Part shown: in pieces, positions 35,812 through 45,706 of the stretch
Layout: each line of letters begins with the position of its first letter
Position numbering within the stretch: the first letter of the stretch is position 1
Source: Cryptomeria japonica
Taxonomy: Eukaryota; Streptophyta; Pinopsida; Cupressales; Cupressaceae
Direction: 5' to 3'
Assembly: GCF_030272615.1 (NCBI RefSeq)
Contig: NC_081409.1
Span: 527,055,475-527,119,474 of the forward strand
Length of the DNA stretch: 64,000 nt
Made by a program: the position numbers and the translations under genes
Notes under the pieces: model-generated
Seen by the model: only the letters and a program-made list of their open reading frames with translations
Told to the model about the DNA's origin: nothing
Database searches by the model: none

Positions 35812-37982
35812 GAGTTGGAAGGACTTCAATCGGAAGCTCATCTTTCACCGATTGGAACTTCCTTTGAGAGTGATATGCCATTGGTATTCAAAAGGGTAGA
35901 AAAGAAAAGAAAACCCTCACTGATACCCTCACCCACTCCTAGAAAAACAAGACGAAAGCAACAGGAAGTGAGGCCTCCGATGAAGAAGTTAACCCCTAAG
36001 AAGAAGAAGAAGGTAAAACAAGATATTGCTCCACTGGATAAACTCTTAAGTGAAATAACTAAAGATGGAAAGTTGAAAAACATTAGCAAACTGTACAACA
36101 CACTATCTGCTGATGACAAAGAAAGCATAGAGAACAGTGTGATTTTACACTTGGATATTTACAAGAAATTCTTGATGGAAATTGTTGATGAAATACCAAA
36201 CAATTTGTATAGAAGATTAGAAGCCAGAAGGGTAGCCATTGTTGAGCTGGATAAGAAAATAAAAATTGAAAAATTACTTGCAGTGCATCCAGTTAACTCA
36301 CCTAATTAAATAGACAAATTAATTAGTGAGGCTAACCGAACAGTGTTTTCAACCGCTCACCGACATGTAGCACTGATGGCAGGTAGAGTGAATGAAGTCT
36401 CTGAGGAAACAACAGATGCATGGGACATATTCTTTGTAGAAAAAAAGAAACATGAAGAGTTACTAAGACCCAAGACTATCAGAGTATACCAAAAGGACAT
36501 GGATAAAGGAAAAGGTAAGGTAGGTGGACCTCCAAGCCTTAAAATAATTGATAATATGCTCTTACCTCTTCCTAATACTCCACCGACACATACTACAAAT
36601 AGTCAACCGACCACTAAGAGTATGGAGACTCCACTAGAGGATACTAATCCTGAGTCCGAAATCTTGTACACTGTAAATATAGACACACAGGAAGTAAATG
36701 TTGTGGTTGACAGAGAAACCACTGAGGATAAGAAGGAAGAAGTGACTACTGAGTCACCAGCTGCAGATGTTGAGGTTGAGGTTAATAACACTATAAAAAT
36801 GAGCACAGAAAAACCTACTCTAACAGAGCAATCGACAGAGGACAACACTAGTAAAACATTAGAAGAATTGGTAGATAAAATTGAAAAACATTCAAGAGAA
36901 CCAAAAATGGACAGTGCAGAGGTACAAACTGAGAAACCGGAAATGCATACAGAGACTACATCTGAGAAACCAGTATAGAAACAGGTTGAGACACAAGTTC
37001 AGATAGAGACAGTGCCACCGGCTAAAAGTGAAAAGCCTAAACCTTTGCTAGTAGAAATGCAAACACAAACTGACCTACCAGAGGTTGAATCAAGCAAGGT
37101 TATCACTACAACCGGTAGCATGGATATTGTGAAAACTGTTGGGAAGACATCTGGTACTTCAATAGCAGAATTTTGGCCTACAAATGTAACAGAGGTCTTA
37201 TTGGATTCAATAAAGAAGATCATAGAGTGCAATGCACAAGCCTATAAGGCTATAGATGATACAATCCCTATTCTTAAATTGATAGCACCTAAATGCATTG
37301 TGAATAATAAGGACTCTTTAGGTCAACTAGACACATTGTCTAAATTCATCACCACAACATTTTGACAGTTGATCAAATAAATGAGGACACATTTAAGGAG
37401 AGAATGATTAAGGAAAAAGAGAAATTCTTTGAGGAAATTGTGAAGAAGAACAAGGAGAAAATGGACACCTTATTACCGGATCTAGGAAAAACAATTTTGG
37501 ATTTTAAGAAAATGTACAGGGATACTTGCAAAACAGACATGTTGACACAGGATATAGATTCAGAGATCAACATAACTCAAACTGAAATAAACAATGTTGT
37601 TGACAATCTGATAGATACATCCGATTCATTTTTGGAGATAGAAAAGAAAATTGCAGATCTAGAAGAGAAAATTGAGAAGTTAGAGAAGGAAAAAGAGAAA
37701 GTTAAGCATAAGGCAAAGGGCTTAAAATGTAAACTTGGTCCAAAACTAGACTACCTCATTTCTTTGAGAAAAGAAATTTCTGAGGCTCTGGTTCCCGGAC
37801 TTAAGACACCAGAAGAGAAAATCCACATACTCACCAGTACAATTCAGAGAACCCAAGAGGCATTACAGAAAAGCAAAAGATTTAGCGACAATTTAAAACT
37901 GGTTTTGACATATATATTCCAGATTGTAACCCACCAGTTACAAAAATCTAGGCTGAAACCACACTCCACTAACAGTGAATGA
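35812..37982 (+). pseudogene. E3 ORF2, C-terminal part: basic, disordered, coiled coil
   Basis: In-phase continuation after E4 (…KES joined to ELEGLQ). Regions in order: a strongly basic stretch (KKRKPSLIPSP, PRKTRRKQQ, TPKKKKKVKQD) that looks like a nuclear localisation signal or nucleic-acid contact; a helical segment to about 36500; a Thr/Glu/Pro-rich disordered region (36550-37110); and a helical C-terminus with a clear coiled coil (IADLEEKIEKLEKEKEKVKH, about 37640-37700). Stops at 36307 and 36976 and a frame change near 37360 are the only breaks in about 720 codons. It ends 190 bp before the polypurine tract. Function unknown; a structural or nuclear role is guesswork. Confidence 0.72.
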
Positions 37983-38171
37983 CAACCTTTGCCATTTATG
38001 TCAAAGGGGGAGTAGTGTGATGAGAAAAATGATCAGAACAAGACATCATCAGCTCAGGGGGAGCATACATTTTTGGGCACACAATTTTGGTAAGACAAAT
38101 TTTGGCAGATTCTTTTTGGACATCTTTTTGGACACTTTTTGATTTTTTTCATGAGTGTTGCCATCAATGAC

Positions 38172-38183
38172 AAAGGGGGAGAT
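38172..38183 (+). promoter_or_regulatory. E3 polypurine tract
   Basis: AAAGGGGGAGAT lies directly before the LTR start TGTTAGAAAATGC. Confidence 0.9.
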
Positions 38184-38968
38184 TGTTAGAAAATGCAAAC
38201 TCCAATGAGAAATTGTAGGTGATTGAAGGTATTGTCATTGATGGCAACCTTACAATCATGTGATATCAGCATGCAAACACAGGCACCGGCACCAGCAGAC
38301 TCTACACCGACATACAGAACATCGGCACCGAAAAGGAAGAATACCGACATCTTGACTGACAACAATTTTGTATAAACATATTTTGTAATTAATTGTAAAA
38401 TCTTTTATAAGCTGACATGGTGGATTGTAATATGACTCATATATGTATGAGATCATTGTTGATCATTTAATAGGCATTTGAAAAAGGAATATAGCAGACC
38501 TAATGTGCGAATTATTAGGTTAAGGGTTTATGTATGTAGTAGAGCTTAAACTGGTACTGAATCTGGAATAGCAGATGCTGATCTAAAGCAGTACAAGACA
38601 TTGGATTTGTATAATCCATTTTTGTAAGTCAGTGTGACTTCTTTTGTAACCGAGTAGTGAGATCTAGGCACTTGGCCTTCCTGCATGTGCAGGCCCCTAT
38701 TGTAAGCAGTAATATTCTCTTATTGGCCAGTAAGTGAATATTGTGGGTCACAAATCCCACCGAGGTTTTTCTCACATCGGGTTTCCTCATTAGACATTGT
38801 GTTATGGTGATCTTTTCATGTTGTGGTTGTTATTCTTATTTGTTGCATTATTTCTGGTTTACCGGTACACAATTTTAATATGTTTTTCATGTTATAAGTT
38901 GAGAAAATAATCTAACCGGTCAGATACTAATTCATCCCCCCCTCTCAGTATCTTTGGGAATCCTAATA
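38184..38968 (+). repeat. E3 3' LTR
   Basis: 785 bp, partner of 19788-20556. It ends CCTAATA instead of CCTAACA, a change in the terminal CA. It is followed by the TSD GTCCC and the resumed E2 LTR. Confidence 0.93.
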
Positions 38969-38973
38969 GTCCC

Positions 38974-40186
38974 GTGATTTGTGGGACCTTCCATTAATGT
39001 CGACCAACCCTACAACTACCCTATCGATGTACATTCCATCTTTATCCAAATGCAAGTTCGCCACCTTGACTCCAAGTGGCATCCATGTCGACCAACTACC
39101 AGCTTGGCTCTTCATGTCGATCCAGATAGGATCACTGACCAAACATTTTTACTGGTTTCTCTTCTATGTTGGTACACAAACCCTACCGGTATCTAACACT
39201 CTACCAGTTAACTCATCATGTCTACTCTCTACTGAACTGCCGGTGGAACACCTTGACCAGTCATCAAACATGTCTTTCTTGAGCATGTTCATTCCCAGAA
39301 GGTGGGAAGACATCTGCATCTGCACCTTGCTCATATTACCGATGGACTTACATACCAGTAAACCTTCTTGATGACACTCTGTCATCAACCTTCACCAAAC
39401 ACCATATTCAATCAGGCCACTTCCTCTGTTTGCATCTGCTCAGCCTTGCCTTCTCCTTGATCAGCTAGGATCATATCACAACCGGTGTGTCAAGATGACA
39501 ACCACATCACATTCCTTTTGTACCGGCATTTCAACATGCCTTTACCTCTTCTCTCTTATCTCAAAGAATCATGATGCACACCATACATACGTGGAGATAA
39601 GTTCCACTTACTGGTGGAGTGGCATCTTGCCTTTTGCATCCTGCAGTGTTCTCATCTGACTTCCCTACTTATGTAGCATTTCTTCAAATAGGCACATGTG
39701 ATCTACTGTGGGAACATTCACTGTTAGTCATCTCTTCATATGGTGACTGCATCTTCATCAAGTGGGAGTCTTGCTATCCTACAATCTTACAACATAATAC
39801 CCATTCATTCTTCTCCTCCATTGTTGATGTGATTCAGGTAACATTCTGCCTCTTCATCACAAACAACCGCTCAAACACATTGACCATCCTGCTTGTACAC
39901 TAGTCATGAAATTTGCAGGCTAACAACCACTCGATTGGTTGATCTGACTTCCCGATGTCAACACATCACTTACCTATTGACATCCTTTCCTTACTGGTGA
40001 AATAGTGTACTAGTGACTCCTGAGGTCATCTTCCTTACCTTACCGGTGTTTTGAAACACAAGGTGATATCCAAGATATCTCAACCTGTACTCCTCCTTGA
40101 CAGTGTTTCCCATACACCTCTCATGCCGGTAGTCATCCCATACCAGTTGACATCAATGACAACACAATGCCAACACAATGCCAACA
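38974..40186 (-). repeat. E2 5' LTR, distal half
   Basis: Continues the E2 5' LTR after E3 and matches 14018-15215 closely. The last bases carry an extra CAACACAATGC unit compared with the 3' LTR. It ends ATGCCAACA followed by the TSD ATATA and the resumed RT of B. Confidence 0.9.
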
Positions 40187-40397
40187 ATATAGTTTCACAA
40201 GATGGTATCAAGATAGATCCTGATCAGGTAAAAGCCATTCAACAGTTAAGTCTTCCATTAGATAGAAGTGGTGTCAAGTCATTCTTTGGGCAAGCGAGTT
40301 TCCTCAGGAGGTTCATGCTAGACTTTGCTTAAATTACCAAACATATTGTAGGGATGATGAGTGAGAAGCAAATTTTCAAGTGGAAGGAGGAAGAAAA
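40187..40397 (+). pseudogene. B reverse transcriptase, 3' part (thumb/connection)
   Basis: Directly continues the RT frame cut at 12788: IVSQDGIKIDPDQVKAIQQL, then VKSFFGQASFLRRFMLDFA, the standard Gypsy RT end. A stop occurs at 40330 and the frame leads on to KWKEEE, where solo LTR F is inserted (TSD GAAAA). Continuity across 27 kb of insertion is direct evidence that E2 entered an existing B element. Confidence 0.88.
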
Positions 40398-43300
40398 TGT
40401 TGGGACTCATTAAAAATGAGTCAAGTTTAGAGGCCCAATTCAAATTTTTGCTTTGCATTTCCAAATAAGTCAGTTTGAATGGCCTAGTTAGAGAGAGGGC
40501 AAAATGGAGCCAGTTGATTTTCGAAGGGTAAGGCTTGAAAAATTATTGTATGCCTTTCATTTGGCCTATGCAGTGATGTGAAACTTTCAGAATTTAGTTT
40601 GGATAAGTGTATCAAGTACCCATTTCGAGGGGTGAGCTGAAAGTGCATTTTAGGCACAAATGCAAATTTTATTAAGTAGCCTACTTTGGGTGTTTATATA
40701 TTTTGCCCTATTGATCTTCATGAAGAATTTAAAAATGGATTGAATTTTTGGTATAAATGTGAGTCAGCATGCAAAATTTCAAGTCCTTATGAATCTGTTT
40801 GCTTAGTTTTCAAAGCTCAATCCGTTTGTAGTTTGTGTAGTTTGCATAAGTGTAAAAATGCCCCAGTGAATGTCATATCAAAATTTTTATTCCGAGCTAT
40901 TGTTGATCTAAAAGGCAAGCCATGTTTCGAATTTCAAGCCTCTGCCAATCCGTTTGATCGGTTTTCAAAAGGTTTTCTTGAGCCATCTGGTTCAGTTATC
41001 TGTACTTTCAGTGCTATATCAGTTAAAGTAGCCATTTTCATGAGCGTGCCATTTGCACCCAGTCAGAATTTTGGTCGAACTAAGAATTAAAAGATTTAAT
41101 ATGTACTTCAAGGTACCTGTGTTTCAAATTTGAGGGTCTACGGAGGTCGTTTGATATTTTTGAGAAAGGCATCATGTGTTGCCAGAACATTGACTTCGTT
41201 AGGTCCGCAGTGTCGACAGAGCCAGTTGGTCATTTTTGCCATTTAATATCTCTTTTCTCAGGACTCATCTTGGAAAACCGTTTGGTAGAGTTCATGCTTG
41301 TATATCAGAGTACATGCTTGTCAGATGGCGAGGTCCAGAAAGGTGTTTTGACCATTTTGAAAATTACGTCTTCGCGATTAAATGCAAAAAATGTGGCGTA
41401 AGTGCCTGAAAGTTGCAAAATTCAATTTAATGATGCCGATCATTTCCAGAGGTGTGTTTAAGGTTCTTGAGATATTCTAGAGGTCAGTTGCATGAAAACA
41501 AATTTTTTTTTAGCCGGACCCACTTTGGGGCCCGACCCGGATAAATGCCTGTGCATTAATTTTATAGCGAAATGGTCTTAATTCATAGTAATGCATGTCA
41601 ATACCAGCTTGAATGCATCTTGGCAAATTGGTTTATTAAGAGATTATTTTGTTTCATTATGTGGGCATATAACTGAAAGGTTTTTATGGAACTTTATGGT
41701 TTTCCTTTGGCTGGCAAATAAAAACTTCAGAATTTCAATTGCAAGGTGTAGTTCCAAATTCTAGAACTCTTTTAATGTCCTCCCTGCTATGTGTGAGGAA
41801 CGTGGAGGTTGAAAAGACATTAGAAAGTAGCAGCAAATTCTTTTGGCATAAGTAAAACGTGACTGTTGGGAAAGGTTTTTAATAAATTCAAGCAATGTAA
41901 TTGGCAAGCGTTTAAACCAAATTCAACAGGCAATAAATGAAATTTCAGCAAAATGCAAATGGAGAGGCAAATGAAAGAGCATTAAACCCCAGCAAATTCA
42001 TAAACCCCCCTGTGCAGCATTTGGAGAAGAGGGAACATGAAATGTTTTCAACAAATGCAAACAGTAAAGCCCACACCCCACGTGATTGGTGAAAGAGGTC
42101 ATTTTAAACTTTCAAAGCAAATTTAATTGGCAGGTGAATGCCAAACGCCCCTCCCACGTGAGGTGCAGCAATGGAAACATTTAAAGCAAGTTTCAATTAG
42201 CAATCTTAGACCTCAGCTCCTCCCCTACGTGGTAAATGGCATGTATGATCAACGGTGTTGCTGAAGCAACATTTAAAATTTTCTACAGAAAATGGACATT
42301 GGCATGTGCTAACCTCCTCCCACATTAGCAGATTTGAAACTAAAATCCTCTCAGGCATGTGGCTGGTGAGGAAGAGCATTAAACATCAGAAGAAAATGCA
42401 AATAGCATATTTGAAACCAAAATCCTCCTGGGGGCAACGTTGAAGAGGTTGCAAAGATTTCAAAGCAAATGAAAATGGAAGGTGTAAAGCCAATGCCCAT
42501 GACCTTGCCAGCATCTTCCCATTCCGTGGCAATGGAGGAAGGCAATAAATAAAAGGAAGCCTTTAAGCAACATGCAAAATGCCATTAAACCTCTGTAGAA
42601 ACCTTCAAAATCCAATGTCAGGCATAAGGTAATTATCCCACATTCGTTGGGAAGTGGAGTTTTTTTATATTTATAAGCAAATCTCCACACATCTAATATG
42701 TGGCGTACACAGTGGCGATGATAAGGTGTCATCTGAGGTGGCACCCAGTCGACCCCATCGACCAATCTGAGATCACCACGTGGCAGGGTGTTAGGGCACA
42801 AAAGGAGCCAAAAATCAAAGTTAAATGCAGATTAAAATTCAGTTAGAAAAAAGGACACTTGGCAGTGCGTTATGCAGATATGATCTTTCCCTCCTCTTCT
42901 TATTCTCAATTCTTCTCATTTGTAAGGGTTCTAGAAATTTGGAGAGTGGCTCCAGTTTTCAGGGCTTCCAATTTTGAGTTCTCTTCAAGATTGTACAGGG
43001 CAGGGCTTTTCTTTCAGTGATAGAGTATCTTCTTGTTGTAAATGTTTTTGTTGCAGGTCATGTATGTGTAAGGCATATACACAATTTATTGGATTGTCTC
43101 TAAGCATTCTTTGTCTTCAATAAATCCAATCTTCAAGGGAGTTTGGGTTTGTCCTCTCAAGTGGGAGTGTAAGGGTTGTTTTCAGGTACTCTTCAAGGAA
43201 GAGTTTAAATTCTATGAGCAATCATTTAGGATTCACGATAATGTTTAGATATGTATGATCCTCTTTCTGAATTTAGATTGTATTAATGTCAGGCATTAAT

Positions 43301-43783
43301 ACAGGGATATCTTTCTTAATAAATTGGATTTGAAATAGAGGTGTTCATTTTTAGTTTTATGTATGACTCTATTGCCCTTAGATAAGGCACTGATCTTATA
43401 GATTTTGGGGTTTTCTCAAGGATTTAAAATAAAAAATTAGAATATCTACCTTTAATTTTATGTTTGTAATGTTAGTTTGTTCTATCCATCTCAGGATTCA
43501 AACATTATTGAGTTGCAAGTGTGGATCTAGCCCATCTGTAATAACCTCTTAGTTTTTGAACCTTTTGAGATCCATCTGCTTTTGTTGATGCAGTCTTGTG
43601 TGTAATGGGTCTGATTAAATGCATCATAGGTACACCCACCTAGGTTTTGTAGAGCTTGAAGAGTAGAAGGATTTAGGTCCTTGTTATGTTGTCCAAGCCC
43701 TGAAGTGTTTCATTGATTGAGATTGGCTATCTCATAGACAGATTTTTAGGTGTTCTTGGGTTAACCAGATTCGGTGAACAACA
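40398..43783. mobile_element. F: solo LTR, 3.4 kb
   Basis: Starts TGTTGGGACTC and ends GGTGAACAACA, flanked by perfect TSD GAAAA (40393-40397 / 43784-43788). There is no internal second LTR, primer site or coding domain, so it is most simply a solo LTR left by recombination. Plus orientation is likely from AATAAA near 43121. Four ACGT-core sites (CACGTG at 42079, 42155 and 42777; TACGTG at 42226) lie upstream. A 134-codon frame at 40686 is uninformative. Confidence 0.82.
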
Positions 43784-43788
43784 GAAAA

Positions 43789-44215
43789 AAAAGCCTTTGA
43801 AGAGGTAAAAGAAGCAATTGCTCATGCTCTGACATTAATAAATTCTGATTTTAAGAAAGATTTTATCATGTATTGTTATTCTTCCGAACACACAATGTCT
43901 GGTATTCTTCAACAAAAGAATAAACTGAATGAAGAAGTCCCTATTGTGTTCATGAGTATTCCGCTCAAAAAGCATGAACTGAATTACTCTTTGGTAGAAA
44001 AGTAGGCCTTTGTAGTTGTTAAAGGTGTAAAACATTTTAGGTATTATGTTTTGCATTCCCATTCAATTGTCTTTGTACCAAATCCTATTGTAAAAAGTAT
44101 CTTGACTCAGCAAGAGGTAGGAATGAATAATAGAGCGACTGGGGTTTCAAAGGTTTAGGAATTTGATCTGGATATCTAACCAACCAAATTAGTTTGGGAG
44201 CAAGGATTATGTCAT
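43789..44215 (+). pseudogene. B second RNase H (Gypsy type) and linker
   Basis: Resumes the pol frame after F: AFEEVKEAIAHALTL, DFIMYCYSSEHTMSGILQQK, KHELNYSLVEK-stop-AFVVV and HFRYYVLHS are the usual motifs of the RNase H after Gypsy RT. The canonical Asp in the DAS position is replaced by Tyr-Ser in CYSSEHT. Stops at 44004, 44156 and 44177 break it. It links RT to integrase. Confidence 0.82.
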
Positions 44216-44629
44216 TTGATAGATGAAAACAAGAAAGAGGAAGACAAACTCCCACTAACTTTATTTGTTAGCTTGCAAGATGAATGGTTCACTGATGTGG
44301 CTCATTACTTGACGTATGGAAAATGCCCTGAGCATTTAACTGCAAAAGAAAAGAGAAATTTGGGATTGAAGGCGGCTAAATATGTGATTGTTGATGATAT
44401 CCTTTATAAAAAAGGTTTGGATGGGTCGTTCTTAAGATGTGTTGACAAAGAACAACAAGAGAAACTTTTACAAGTTTTTCATAATGAAGCATGTGGAGGA
44501 CACTATTCATCCACTATAACAACATTCAAAATCCTCAAGAGTTGTTACTATTGGCCATTAATGTTTAAAGATGCCTATAAAAGGGTTGCAGGTTGCAAGA
44601 AATGCAAATTATTCTCAGGAAGACCTTAG
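44216..44629 (+). pseudogene. B integrase, zinc-binding N-terminal domain
   Basis: A clean 137-codon frame contains the HHCC finger: HNEACGGHYSSTITTFKIL, then CYYWPLMFKDAYKRVAGCKKC. The two His and two Cys are all present. The preceding stretch (LYKKGLDGSFLRCVDKE) is typical of Gypsy integrases. It ends at a TAG at 44627, and the frame continues into the catalytic core. Confidence 0.88.
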
Positions 44630-45541
44630 TTAGTTGCATTGCAATTAAGACCGGTAATTATAGATGAGCCCTTCAAGTAATGGGGATTAGATTTTGTAGG
44701 TTCGTTAAATCCTCCATCAAGTGTTGGTCATACCCATATCCTCATAGCTACAAATTATTTTACGAAGTGGGTAGAAGCAATCCCTGTCAGGAAGACTACT
44801 TCAGAAATTGTTTGTACCTTCTTGAAAGAAAATATCATCACTAGATTTGGTGTACCCCAAAAAATTGTGACTAATAATGCCCCAAATTTCTCTTCAGAAG
44901 AACTCATCTTGTTTTTTTATGATCATGGCATTTACTTATCTCATTCTTTAGATTACTATCCGCAAGGGAATGGCCAGGCCGAATCCAACAATAAGAATTT
45001 GATTTCTATAATGCAAAAGTTGGTCGCTGAGAATTTAAAGGATTGGCATAAAAGGTTATATGAAGCACTATGGGCAGACAGGACCTCGCCCAAAAGGGCC
45101 ATAGGTATGACACCATTTGAATTGGTATATGGAGTTGAAGCTCAACTGTCTTCGCCTCTGGAATTATCATCCGCTAGGTTGCAGAAAGTAATAGAAGATG
45201 AGTTCTTTCAAAGTGCCCTAGAAAAGATAATTATGTACCTTTAAAAAATTGAAGAGGAGAGGCAAGAATTGGTAGATCACATCACTGTTCATTGGGCAAG
45301 GGTTAAGAAATTTTTTGATCGCAGAGCCAGACCATGACAATTCATGATGGGAGATCAAGTTTTACTCTGGGAAAAACACAGAGAGCCGAAAGGAGCTCAT
45401 AATAAATTTGATTCTCTGTGGAAAGGACCATTCATGATCACACAGGTATTGGGTCCTAGCTCATTCAAACTTGAATATCATAATGGAGTTTCACTACCCT
45501 TGTCCTATAATGGGCAGGATTTGAAGTTGTATCAGTTGTAA
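44630..45541 (+). pseudogene. B integrase catalytic core and C-terminus
   Basis: The core shows WGLDFVGSLNPPS with the first Asp, NYFTKWVEAIPV, then VTNNAPNFSS where the second catalytic Asp is Asn, and GNGQAESNNKNL with the Glu. Further on come WHKRLYEALWADRTSP, GMTPFELVYG, and the C-terminal beta domain (GDQVLLWEKHREPKG, WKGPFMITQVLGPSSFKLE). Three stops (44627, 44678, 45242) and one near 45337 break the frame. There is no chromodomain, which agrees with a non-chromovirus lineage. Integrase would insert the cDNA with the 5-bp duplication that is in fact seen. Confidence 0.9.
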
Positions 45542-45706
45542 GCGATCTTTTTTCTGCTCTGTAAATAAGTTTTCGTTGTGTTGTTTGTTTTTCTCATTGT
45601 GTGTTTGTTGCGTTTGGACCTTTGCCCTTTCTCGCTCGCATGCAAAACTAGAGACTCTAAGTTCCTTTCCTGGTCCTTTTCAGTCTCGATCCCTAGTCAA
45701 AGCTAA
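45542..45706 (+). other. B 3' untranslated region
   Basis: Short T-rich stretch between integrase and the 3' LTR. A clear polypurine tract is not visible immediately before 45707; it may have decayed. Confidence 0.6.

Larger units (their letters stand above)
19788..38968 (+). mobile_element. E3: non-autonomous LTR retrotransposon with ORF2
   Basis: The plus-strand element is inserted in the 5' LTR of E2 with a perfect TSD GTCCC (19783-19787 / 38969-38973). LTRs are 19788-20556 and 38184-38968, the primer site is 20559-20570 and the polypurine tract 38172-38183. Without E4 it is about 6.7 kb. Coding content is ORF1 (CCHC) and ORF2 (unknown), the same plan as E1. No pol is present. ORF2 is interrupted in phase by E4. 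Confidence 0.93.
12789..40186 (-). mobile_element. E2: non-autonomous Copia-like LTR retrotransposon
   Basis: The minus-strand element inserted in the RT of B with TSD ATATA (12784-12788 / 40187-40191). The 3' LTR is 12789-15215. The 5' LTR is 18570-19787 plus 38974-40186, split by E3. The interior is 15216-18569, with the primer site at 18556-18567. Without insertions it is about 8.2 kb. It encodes a Copia-type gag only; no protease, integrase or RT is present, so it must have depended on a related autonomous element. Confidence 0.92.

Noticed and set aside
40686-41090. 134-codon frame in solo LTR F
   Set aside because: No motif, no homologue in the window, and it lies in LTR sequence.
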